A DNA stretch of 5,549 bases from an uncultured Bacilli bacterium (GTDB lineage: Bacteria; Bacillota_I; Bacilli_A; RF39; UBA660). The stretch's first letter is position 1. Every line of letters begins with the position of its first letter. The stretch lies in contig CALVVN010000058.1 in the NCBI GenBank assembly GCA_944363865.1, forward strand, positions 1 to 5,549. The letters are read 5' to 3'. This document shows positions 1-5,409 of the stretch, piece after piece. Below the pieces are notes generated by a model. That model ran no database searches and was not told the DNA's origin. It was given only the letters and a program-made list of their open reading frames with translations. Both the position numbers and the translations under genes were made by a program.

Positions 1-2
1 AT

Positions 3-119
3 AAAATATCTAACGAAAGCCCAATTGCAGCTGCAATCTTAAATCAAAAAGTAGGTAGCACTGTAGAAGTATCATCACCCGATGGCGTGTACAAAGTAAA
101 AATAGTAAAAGTAGCATAA
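3..119 (+). CDS. greA: Transcription elongation factor GreA, C-terminal end only (38 codons)
   Basis: This is the 3' end of a gene that begins before the window. The frame from position 3 reads to TAA at 117-119 and gives the C-terminal strand region of GreA: an ISNESPIAAAIL stretch, then QKVGSTVEV, then SPDGVYKVKIVKV. In the family this corresponds to the ISxESPIGxALLGxKxGDxVxVxxPxGxxxYxI block of the GreA/GreB C-terminal domain. GreA binds the RNA polymerase secondary channel and stimulates cleavage of the backtracked transcript. The N-terminal coiled coil lies outside the window, so GreA rather than another Gre-family protein is inferred from overall fit. The stop codon overlaps the left arm of a terminator, so greA is the last gene of its transcript. 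Confidence 0.88.
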   Translation, partial: KISNESPIAAAILNQKVGSTVEVSSPDGVYKVKIVKVA

Positions 120-140
120 ACTACCAATTTGGTAGTTTTT
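118..140 (+). terminator. Intrinsic terminator of greA
   Basis: AAACTACCA (118-126) pairs perfectly with TGGTAGTTT (130-138) across a 3-base loop. The T run continues to 140, with more T-rich sequence after it. The 9-bp stem begins inside the greA stop codon. Confidence 0.9.
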
Positions 141-169
141 ATATTGTTTTTATTGCAAAAAAGTGTCAA

Positions 170-209
170 AACAGCAAAAAGTTTGCATTTCATTGCATTT
201 TTTGCTGTT
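170..209. repeat. 11-bp inverted repeat (hairpin) between greA and the ATPase remnant
   Basis: AACAGCAAAAA (170-180) is the exact reverse complement of TTTTTGCTGTT (199-209). The 18-base loop contains a further TGCA/TGCA pairing (184-187 with 194-197). TTGCATTT also occurs twice as a direct repeat, at 183-190 and 193-200, exactly 10 bases apart. The T run lies in the loop-proximal part of the stem and not after it, so this is not a normal terminator. It overlaps the -35 region of the promoter candidate at 193-220, so it could be an operator. It could also be chance structure in AT-rich DNA. Confidence 0.5.
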
Positions 210-220
210 CGTTGTATAAT
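193..220 (+). promoter_or_regulatory. Candidate promoter for the ATPase remnant
   Basis: TTGCAT (193-198) and a perfect TATAAT (215-220) are separated by 16 bases, fitting a sigma-A type promoter. It lies just after the greA terminator and 28 bases before the ATG at 248. The -10 box is convincing; the -35 box matches only TTG of TTGACA well. Confidence 0.5.
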
Positions 221-247
221 TTAAGCTGTGATGAATATTTGACAAAT

Positions 248-1340
248 ATGAAAGAATATTTAGAAGATACAAGTATGGGTAATTATTTGAAAAGCGAGCG
301 AGTAAACGAAAAACATATATTATCGATTAATTTAGAAAACCCAGAATATAACTTTATAACATATATGGATTTATATAAATACGTTGATGATAAGATAACC
401 GACAATGAAAAATATTACATATTTTTAGATGAAGTTCAAAATATAGAAGGTTTTGAAAAGGCTGTCGATGGACTTTATATAAAGAAAAATGTGGATTTAT
501 ATATAACTGGTTCTAATGCATTTTTATTATCTAGTGAACTAGCTATATTGCTTTCTGGAAGATATATAGAAATAAAAATGTTTCCTTTATCATATTCAGA
601 ATATTTGTCGTATTATAAAAAAGAAAATAGTGAAAAAATGTATTTGAATTATACAAATAGAAGTTCATTTCCATATGCTTTAAAAATAGAAGAACAAAGT
701 GATATAGATAAGTATATTGATGCAATATACAACACAATTATAGTTAGAGATGTACTTGCTAGAAAAAAATATCAGATATGGGTATGTTAAATAGTATTGC
801 AAGATTTTTATTTTCTAATATAAGGAGCCCTTTATCTATAAAAAATATAACATCGCAAGGAAGAAAAATATCTGTACATACAGTAGAAAACTATGTTGAA
901 GCATTAACTGAAAGTTATATATTTAATAAGATTTCAAGATATGATATAAAAGGTAAACAGTATTTGCAATCTTATGAAAAATATTATGCAACAGATGTAA
1001 CAATGAGATATGCATTATCGGGAAGAAAAAACGTGGACGCTGGGCATATGTTAGAAAACATAATATATTTAGAACTAGTGAGAAGAGGCTATAAAGTATA
1101 TGTAGGTAAAACTGACGAGAAAAAAATTGACTTTGTAGCAGAAAACAAAGGAGGAATAAATTATTATCAAGTTGCATATACAGTGAGAGATGAAAAACAT
1201 TAGAAAGAGAATTAACTGCTTTACAAAACATAAAAGATCACTATCCTAAATATATTTTAACTATGGATTTAGACCCTCAAGTTGATTATGATGGAAGAAG
1301 AAAAATGAATGTTCTTGATTGGCAAATAGAAAAAAAATAA
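248..1340 (+). pseudogene. Decayed DUF4143-family AAA ATPase: Walker A lost, two frameshifts
   Basis: Three consecutive frames together spell one protein of the AAA_14/DUF4143 ATPase family, usually about 400 residues. Frame one (ATG 248 to the A run at 763-769) has the Walker B segment YIFLDE (residues 57-62), then LYITGSN and LLSGR, which may carry sensor and arginine-finger roles. Frame two (about 769-1197) reads ISDMGML, then GRKISVHTVENY, YDIKGKQYL and RRGYKVYVGK of the DUF4143 half. Frame three (about 1197 to TAA 1338-1340) reads LERELTALQ to MNVLDW, the family's normal end. Each junction is repaired by adding one A to an A run. The Walker A region is absent: the start MKEYLED runs almost directly into NYLKSERV, implying about 35 lost codons. 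No good ribosome binding site precedes 248. Intact relatives often occur in many copies per genome and their role is poorly known. The A-run shifts could be assembly errors, but the missing Walker A cannot be. Confidence 0.85.
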
Positions 1341-1376
1341 CTTTTTCTTACACCCCTTTTTATTTCAATTTTTATA

Positions 1377-1385
1377 TGATAAAAT
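1377..1385 (+). promoter_or_regulatory. Candidate extended -10 promoter of the pfkB-to-mtaB operon
   Basis: TG (1377-1378), one base, then TAAAAT (1380-1385) forms an extended -10 element. The -35 position holds only T-rich sequence (TTTTTA at 1357-1362), which extended -10 promoters tolerate. Transcription would start near 1392, leaving a leader of about 18 bases before the gene at 1410. A ribosome binding site (GAAGGGA, about 1398-1404) fits in that leader. Confidence 0.45.
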
Positions 1386-1409
1386 ATTAGTAGAATAGAA
1401 GGGATGTAA

Positions 1410-2309
1410 ATGAAAGTATTATGTATAGGACATTCAAGTTATGATATAACTTTACCAGTTAGTGAATATCCAAAAGAAAACACAAAATATAGAGTAAATA
1501 AAAAATACGAATGTGGAGGAGGGCCAGCTGGAAACGCGGCATACTTACTTGGAAAATGGGGAGTAGAAACTTATTATCAAGGAATGGTAGGAAATGACAC
1601 ATTTGGAAATAAAATAATAGATGAATATAAAAGCGTAAATGTAGATACAAGACTACTTGAAGTAAGCAAAGAAGAAGATACAACAGTAAGTTTCATATTG
1701 GTAAACGAGAAAAATGGCAGTAGAACATTGTTTAATTATGCAAAAAAAAGACCTGAATTAAAACCGATTGAATATGATTTTGAACCAGATATAATACACG
1801 TAGATGGGCACTTTTATGAAGCAAGTAAAAAAGCTTTTGAAACATTTTCTAACGCAATAAAAGTAATTGATGCAGGAAGAATAAACGATGATTTATTAGA
1901 ACTATGTACACTTGTAGATTATTTAGTTTGTTCAAAAGGTTTTGCTGAAACAGTTGCAAAAGAAAGATTTGATTTTAATAACAATGATAGTTTAAAAAGC
2001 ATATATGAAAAATTAGAAGAAAAATTTAAATGTCAAATAGTAGTAACACTTGAAGAAAAAGGCTGTTTGTATAAAACTGATGACAAAATAAAAGTTATGA
2101 CAGGATTAAAAGTTGAAGCAAAAGATACCACCGGCGCAGGAGATATATTCCATGGAGCTTTTGTATATGGGCTAAGTAAAAATCTTCCCTTAGAAAAATG
2201 CCTTAAGATTGCTAACATAACTGCAGGCTTATCAGTTAAAAAAATAGGTTCAAGACTAAGCGTACCAAATGTAGAAGAAGTGTATAAAATATATGACAAA
2301 AATAGATGA
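1410..2309 (+). CDS. PfkB/ribokinase-family carbohydrate kinase
   Basis: At 299 residues this is the normal size for an ATP-dependent sugar or nucleoside kinase of the PfkB family, acting in the cytoplasm. An N-terminal strand (MKVLCIGHSSYDI) leads to the glycine-rich substrate-lid motif GGGPAGNAA (residues 36-44). VTLEEKGCLY (212-221) leads to the second family signature DTTGAGDIFHGAF (239-251), where D245 is the expected catalytic base and the GAGD loop forms the anion hole. The usual NxxE metal-site segment is replaced by CSKGFAE (174-180), a variant seen in some PfkB subgroups. The substrate cannot be told from sequence. ATG 1410 is supported by GAAGGGA just upstream. The gene is first in a five-gene block and its end overlaps the next gene by 17 bases, so translational coupling is likely. 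The neighbours do not point to a sugar pathway. Confidence 0.9.
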   Translation: MKVLCIGHSSYDITLPVSEYPKENTKYRVNKKYECGGGPAGNAAYLLGKWGVETYYQGMVGNDTFGNKIIDEYKSVNVDTRLLEVSKEEDTTVSFILVNEKNGSRTLFNYAKKRPELKPIEYDFEPDIIHVDGHFYEASKKAFETFSNAIKVIDAGRINDDLLELCTLVDYLVCSKGFAETVAKERFDFNNNDSLKSIYEKLEEKFKCQIVVTLEEKGCLYKTDDKIKVMTGLKVEAKDTTGAGDIFHGAFVYGLSKNLPLEKCLKIANITAGLSVKKIGSRLSVPNVEEVYKIYDKNR

Positions 2310-2559
2310 TCCTTTTATAAATATACTGCCTCAGATAGATTTACATGGAGAAGACTCATTATCTTCTTTAATTTTAGTAGATCAATTTATAAACGATAAT
2401 ATAAAATTAAGAAATTACAAAATAGTTTTAATACATGGCAAGGGAAGCGGAATTTTAAGAAAAACTATACATAAATATTTAAAAAATGATAAAAGAGTGG
2501 TAGAATACAAAATTGACAACTTAAACGATGGGATAACTGTTGTAACTTTAAGGGGGTAA
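2293..2559 (+). CDS. Stand-alone Smr domain protein
   Basis: This 88-residue protein is almost entirely one Smr (small MutS-related) domain. IDLHG (15-19) is the LDLHG motif. VLIHGKGSGILR (45-56) is the HGxGxGxL loop. ITVVTL near the C-terminus is the closing strand that follows the usual GGxGVT segment, here NDGIT. In MutS2 the same domain sits at the C-terminus of a much larger ATPase and is linked to nuclease activity and, in Bacillus subtilis, to rescue of collided ribosomes. Here no MutS2 core is present, so the role of the single domain is unknown; nucleic-acid or ribosome binding is a fair inference. The start overlaps the kinase gene by 17 bases with only a weak AGAAG upstream, and the stop is 2 bases before rsmE. 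Confidence 0.85.
   Translation: MTKIDDPFINILPQIDLHGEDSLSSLILVDQFINDNIKLRNYKIVLIHGKGSGILRKTIHKYLKNDKRVVEYKIDNLNDGITVVTLRG
2551..2556 (+). promoter_or_regulatory. Strong ribosome binding site of rsmE inside the Smr gene end
   Basis: AGGGGG lies 5 bases before the rsmE ATG (2562) and encodes the last Arg-Gly of the Smr protein. It is among the strongest Shine-Dalgarno matches in the window and fixes the rsmE start. Confidence 0.8.
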
Positions 2560-2561
2560 AA

Positions 2562-3263
2562 ATGCAACAATATTTTTCTAAACTTAAAAATGGAAATATA
2601 TTAAAACTAGATAAAGAAGATGAAAACCATATTAAAAATGTAATGAGGTTTAAGCCAGGAGAAGAAATAATAGTCGTACATGAAAATATTATGTATTTAT
2701 GTGAATTTACAGAAAACTTACTGGAGACAAGAATAAAACAAATATTAAAAGAAAACAAAAAAAGTCGTTTTATAACTGCTTACATACCAATATTGCAAGA
2801 AGAAAAAATGAGTTTTATCATTGAAAAAGGTACTGAAATGGGTATAGATGAATTTATTCCAGTGCAATTTAATAGATGTAAATATAAAATAAAGAATGAA
2901 GCAAAGATGAAAAAACTAAAAAGATGGGAAAAAATTGCAAAAGAAGCGGCAGAACAAAGTAGACAATTTAAAATACCAACTATAAGAGATATACAAATTG
3001 TTGACGCATTAAAACCGACAAATGGTGTAAATATTTTGTGTTCGCTTGACACGAGCAAAGTAAAGCCAATTAAAGAAGTATTAAATAGTAATAATGTTTA
3101 TGGTACAATAAACTTGTTATTTGGACCAGAAGGTGGAATAACAAAAGAAGAAGAAGACAAATTAGTAGAAAAAGGTTTTATAAGAACTAGTTTAGGAGAT
3201 ACTGTTTTAAGAACTGAAACAGTTATCATATATTTGACTTCTATTATTAATTATTTAAGTTAG
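2562..3263 (+). CDS. rsmE: 16S rRNA (uracil1498-N3)-methyltransferase RsmE
   Basis: RsmE (YqeU in Bacillus) methylates N3 of U1498 in 16S rRNA, using S-adenosylmethionine, on the assembled small subunit. The 233 residues match the family's usual length of about 245. An N-terminal PUA-like region (about 1-70) includes HIKNVMRFKPGEEI. A SPOUT-type trefoil-knot methyltransferase domain follows, with the family motifs EKGTEMGIDEF (88-98), EAAEQSRQ (128-135), LLFGPEGGIT (185-194) and LGDTVLRTETV (211-221). The last two build the knot and the cofactor pocket. All key motifs are intact, so it should be active. In Firmicutes this gene commonly sits next to mtaB (yqeU-yqeV); here the two are separated by one membrane-protein gene. 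The gap to the gene before is 2 bases. Confidence 0.95.
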   Translation: MQQYFSKLKNGNILKLDKEDENHIKNVMRFKPGEEIIVVHENIMYLCEFTENLLETRIKQILKENKKSRFITAYIPILQEEKMSFIIEKGTEMGIDEFIPVQFNRCKYKIKNEAKMKKLKRWEKIAKEAAEQSRQFKIPTIRDIQIVDALKPTNGVNILCSLDTSKVKPIKEVLNSNNVYGTINLLFGPEGGITKEEEDKLVEKGFIRTSLGDTVLRTETVIIYLTSIINYLS

Positions 3264-3276
3264 TGAGGTAGTTAAA

Positions 3277-3966
3277 ATGAGTAGTTGGAATGAATTTGTA
3301 GAAATTGTTTTACATGGAGAATATTTTATAATATTTATTGCAGTTTTAATGATAATAATTGCATCAATAATTATTTATCTAATAAAATTACAAATAACAA
3401 GTTCATTTAATGAATTAGATACTGAAGAACTAGAAACTATAAAGACAAAAAAAGAAAAGAATGAAAAAGATGAAAAAAACATATTAGTTCAATCGCAGTT
3501 TAACTTTGATAATAGCGAATTAGATAATAATGAGTTTCAAGTATCAGACGACGTATTAGAAAAAACACAGGAACTCAAAGAAATAGTAGAAGATATAAGT
3601 GGATACGAAAACAAAGAATATGAACATATAGAGCAATATGAAAAAGAACAAGAAGAAAGTGCTATAATAAGTTATGAAGAACTCACACAGAGAAAAAGTG
3701 ACATAGAGACAGGAAAAATAATATTAGATGATGAAACAACAAAAAACTACGAAGAAGAACAAGAAGAAAAAGCAATAATAAGTTATGAAGAATTATTAGA
3801 AAAAGCTAGTGGTACAGTTCTAGCGTACAAAGATGAAAGTATACCAGGAATTAAGATTAGTAGAGTATCACCAGTTAACAAAGGTGAATCATTAGAAATA
3901 AAAAATCCATATCATAAAGAAGAAGAGTTTTTAAAAACATTGAAAGAATTTCGGGCGAGTTTATGA
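3277..3966 (+). CDS. Membrane-anchored acidic protein with an internal repeat, function unknown
   Basis: This 229-residue protein is not assigned to a known family. A short acidic N-terminal tail is followed by one hydrophobic helix (about residues 16-38) and then lysine-rich sequence. By the positive-inside rule the long C-terminal part is therefore cytoplasmic. That part is highly charged, rich in Glu and Lys, and probably coiled or disordered. A motif occurs twice, 37 residues apart: YEKEQEESAIISYEEL (121-136) and YEEEQEEKAIISYEEL (158-173). The C-terminus ends in NPYHKEEEFLKTLKEFRASL, which looks like a short conserved peptide-type motif. GTGAGGT (3263-3269) supports ATG 3277, and the stop shares ATGA with mtaB. 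The layout, one membrane helix plus a tail with repeated short motifs, resembles division- or envelope-associated scaffold proteins, but that is only an analogy. Co-transcription with two RNA-modification genes does not explain it. Confidence 0.85.
   Translation: MSSWNEFVEIVLHGEYFIIFIAVLMIIIASIIIYLIKLQITSSFNELDTEELETIKTKKEKNEKDEKNILVQSQFNFDNSELDNNEFQVSDDVLEKTQELKEIVEDISGYENKEYEHIEQYEKEQEESAIISYEELTQRKSDIETGKIILDDETTKNYEEEQEEKAIISYEELLEKASGTVLAYKDESIPGIKISRVSPVNKGESLEIKNPYHKEEEFLKTLKEFRASL
3637..3798 (+). repeat. Two-copy internal motif repeat in the membrane protein
   Basis: Copies at 3637-3687 and 3748-3798 encode the (E/K)EQEE(S/K)AIISYEEL motif. The DNA is similar but carries synonymous differences (TAT/TAC, GCT/GCA), so the repeat appears to be kept by protein-level selection and is not a fresh duplication. 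Confidence 0.8.
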
Positions 3967-5201
3967 AATATTATATATATACATTAGGATGCAAAGTTAA
4001 TAATTATGAAAGTGAATACGTTAAAAGCCTTTTAGATAACAAAGGCTTTATTTTTGATGAAGAAAAACCAGATATCATAATAATTAATACATGTACAGTA
4101 ACAAATACAAGCGATAAAAAAAGTAGAAAAATAATTAATAGATATAGAAAAACATTTCCTAATGCAATAATCATTGCTATGGGTTGCTATATACAGTACA
4201 TTAACGGCCAAATTGATGAATGTGATATAGTTATTGGTAATAAAGATAAAAGTAAAATAGTTGAATACATTGAAAGATATTTAAAAGACAAACAAAAAAT
4301 TGTAAAAATATATGATATGAATACTATTGAGTTTGAAGATATGAAAATAAACAAATACACGTCCCATACTCGTGCATTTGTAAAAATAGAAGATGGATGC
4401 AATAATTTTTGCTCATATTGTATAATTCCATATGTTAGGGGAAGAGTAAGAAGTAAAGAATTTAACAAAGTGATAGAAGAAGTAAAATATTTAGTAAATA
4501 ATGGACATAAAGAAATAGTTTTAACAGGCATACATACCGGACAATACCATAGCGAAGGAAAAAATCTTTACGACTTATTAAAAGAACTAGTAAAAATAAA
4601 TAATTTAAAAAGACTGAGAATATCATCTATTGAAGTAGTAGAAATAAACGATGACATAATTAGTTTAATAAAAAATGAAAAAATACTTGTAAATCATTTA
4701 CATATTCCTTTACAAAGTGGAAGCGATAAAATATTAAAACTTATGAATAGAAGATATGATACAAAATACTTTGCCGATAAAATTGAGAAAATAAGATCTG
4801 CAAGAAAAGACATATCAATTACAACTGATTTAATAGTGGGATTTAACGGAGAAGGCGAAAAAGAATTTATTGAAAGCTATGAATTTTGTAAAAAGATAAG
4901 TTTTTCAAAAATACATGTTTTTCCTTATTCTAAAAGAAATGGAACAATGGCCTGTAAATTAGGCGATGAAGTAGATGAAACAACAAAAAAAATGAGAGTT
5001 AGTAAGTTTTTAGAACTATCAAACATTTTAGAAAAAGAATATATAAATAAGTTTATAGGAAAAGAATTGCCTGTATTAATAGAAGAAGAAAAAGATGATT
5101 ATTCATATGGACACACAGATAATTACATACGCGTAAAAGCAGATAAAAAATATAAACATAATCAGGTTTACAAAATTAAAATAACCAAAACAAATGTATA
5201 A
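3963..5201 (+). CDS. mtaB: tRNA (t6A37) methylthiotransferase MtaB
   Basis: MtaB (YqeV) is a radical-SAM enzyme that converts t6A37 of ANN-reading tRNAs to ms2t6A, adding a methylthio group next to the anticodon. The 412 residues are near the family's usual size. The N-terminal domain carries the three cysteines of the auxiliary 4Fe-4S cluster: C10 in TLGCKVN, C44 in INTCTV and C75 in MGCY. The radical-SAM CX3CX2C motif is DGCNNFCSYC (C146, C150, C153), followed by IIPYVRGRVRS. HIPLQSGSDKILKLMNRRY and TDLIVGF are further family landmarks. The last 60 or so residues, from about 355, fit a TRAM RNA-binding domain. TLGCKVN and RGRVRS favour MtaB over MiaB and RimO. The start ATG shares ATGA with the previous stop and has no clear ribosome site, so translation is probably coupled. 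It is the last gene of the block. Confidence 0.94.
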   Translation: MKYYIYTLGCKVNNYESEYVKSLLDNKGFIFDEEKPDIIIINTCTVTNTSDKKSRKIINRYRKTFPNAIIIAMGCYIQYINGQIDECDIVIGNKDKSKIVEYIERYLKDKQKIVKIYDMNTIEFEDMKINKYTSHTRAFVKIEDGCNNFCSYCIIPYVRGRVRSKEFNKVIEEVKYLVNNGHKEIVLTGIHTGQYHSEGKNLYDLLKELVKINNLKRLRISSIEVVEINDDIISLIKNEKILVNHLHIPLQSGSDKILKLMNRRYDTKYFADKIEKIRSARKDISITTDLIVGFNGEGEKEFIESYEFCKKISFSKIHVFPYSKRNGTMACKLGDEVDETTKKMRVSKFLELSNILEKEYINKFIGKELPVLIEEEKDDYSYGHTDNYIRVKADKKYKHNQVYKIKITKTNV

Positions 5202-5209
5202 AATTGTTG

Positions 5210-5238
5210 TTGACAGTAATACTAATAAATTATAAAAT
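5210..5238 (+). promoter_or_regulatory. Near-consensus sigma-A promoter after mtaB
   Basis: TTGACA (5210-5215, perfect) and TAAAAT (5233-5238) are separated by 17 bases, the best promoter match in the window. Transcription should begin near 5245 and run through the leader ORF, the G run and the terminator toward the exported-protein gene at 5410. Confidence 0.78.
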
Positions 5239-5260
5239 AATAATGAAAGGTAAGATAAAT

Positions 5261-5323
5261 ATGAAACAAGAGATGTTAATACAAACAAATGTTCTTAATG
5301 GGGGGGGGTACATTATTAGTTAA
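5261..5323 (+). CDS. Possible 20-codon leader peptide containing the G9 tract
   Basis: ATG 5261 follows GAAAGG (5245-5250) at a rather long spacing of 10 bases. The reading frame gives MKQEMLIQTNVLNGGGYIIS, then TAA at 5321-5323. Three glycine codons are the run of nine Gs. There is no recognisable family. The frame depends on the G count. With eight Gs it would extend to 36 residues, ending in a hydrophobic stretch (FLVLIYF), with its stop TAG at 5370-5372 inside the terminator loop. With ten Gs it would stop at 5317-5319. Its placement between a strong promoter and a terminator suggests a regulatory leader and not a functional protein. Translation is not proven. Confidence 0.45.
   Translation: MKQEMLIQTNVLNGGGYIIS
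5300..5308 (+). repeat. Homopolymer run of nine Gs
   Basis: Nine consecutive Gs stand out sharply in DNA otherwise very poor in G+C; the next longest G run noticed is five. Poly-G runs of this length slip during replication and serve as phase-variation switches in other bacteria. The run lies between a promoter and an exported-protein gene. Confidence 0.9.
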
Positions 5324-5332
5324 TAATAATGT
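5310..5332 (+). other. 9-bp hairpin directly after the G run
   Basis: ACATTATTA (5310-5318) pairs perfectly with TAATAATGT (5324-5332) around a 5-base loop, and T5309-G5333 can extend it. The leader stop codon TAA (5321-5323) lies in the loop. The stem is AT-rich and so weak. It could act as a pause site, or it could be chance. Confidence 0.5.
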
Positions 5333-5341
5333 GACGTTTCT

Positions 5342-5363
5342 TGTTTTAATATACTTTAAAACA
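5342..5363 (+). promoter_or_regulatory. Possible antiterminator stem overlapping the terminator
   Basis: TGTTTTAA (5342-5349) pairs with TTAAAACA (5356-5363) across a 6-base loop. Bases 5358-5363 are also the left arm of the terminator at 5358-5386, so the two structures exclude each other, as in classical attenuators. The stem is nearly all A-U and short, so this is tentative. Confidence 0.35.
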
Positions 5364-5386
5364 CATATATAGAGTATGTGTTTTTT
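5358..5386 (+). terminator. Intrinsic terminator (attenuator) before the exported-protein gene
   Basis: AAAACACATA (5358-5367) pairs perfectly with TATGTGTTTT (5375-5384) around a 7-base loop, and the U run is 5381-5386. It would end both mtaB read-through and the short transcript from the 5210 promoter. No new promoter is visible between here and the ATG at 5410, so that gene appears to depend on read-through. Confidence 0.8.
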
Positions 5387-5409
5387 GTGTGGTCAAAAGT
5401 GGTGAGAAA

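Noticed and set aside
170..209. Inverted repeat as a second greA terminator
   Set aside because: The T run lies inside the stem near the loop and is not followed by further Ts. The terminator at 118-140 already explains the end of greA.
212..247. TTG at 212 as the start codon of the ATPase remnant
   Set aside because: It overlaps the TATAAT box of the likely promoter, has no ribosome site, and the residues before 248 do not resemble the family.
763..769. Programmed -1 frameshift producing a functional ATPase
   Set aside because: A second uncorrected shift follows, no stimulatory stem was seen after the heptamer, and Walker A is missing, so decay or sequence error is more likely.
923..3058. 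Several - strand reading frames of 74-102 codons across the ATPase remnant, the kinase and rsmE
   Set aside because: All lie opposite well-supported + strand genes, and their composition is typical of shadows.
3637..3798. CRISPR-like or tandem DNA repeat
   Set aside because: There are only two copies, inside a coding frame, with synonymous differences; it is a protein motif repeat.
5103..5288. Hydrophobic 61-codon reading frame on the - strand
   Set aside because: It is antisense to the mtaB end and the 5210 promoter. Its Leu/Ile/Phe-rich content is what AT-rich antisense sequence gives, and it has no family features.
5245..5386. Known riboswitch class or T-box in the leader
   Set aside because: No T-box sequence or recognisable riboswitch core was seen in this short AT-rich leader.
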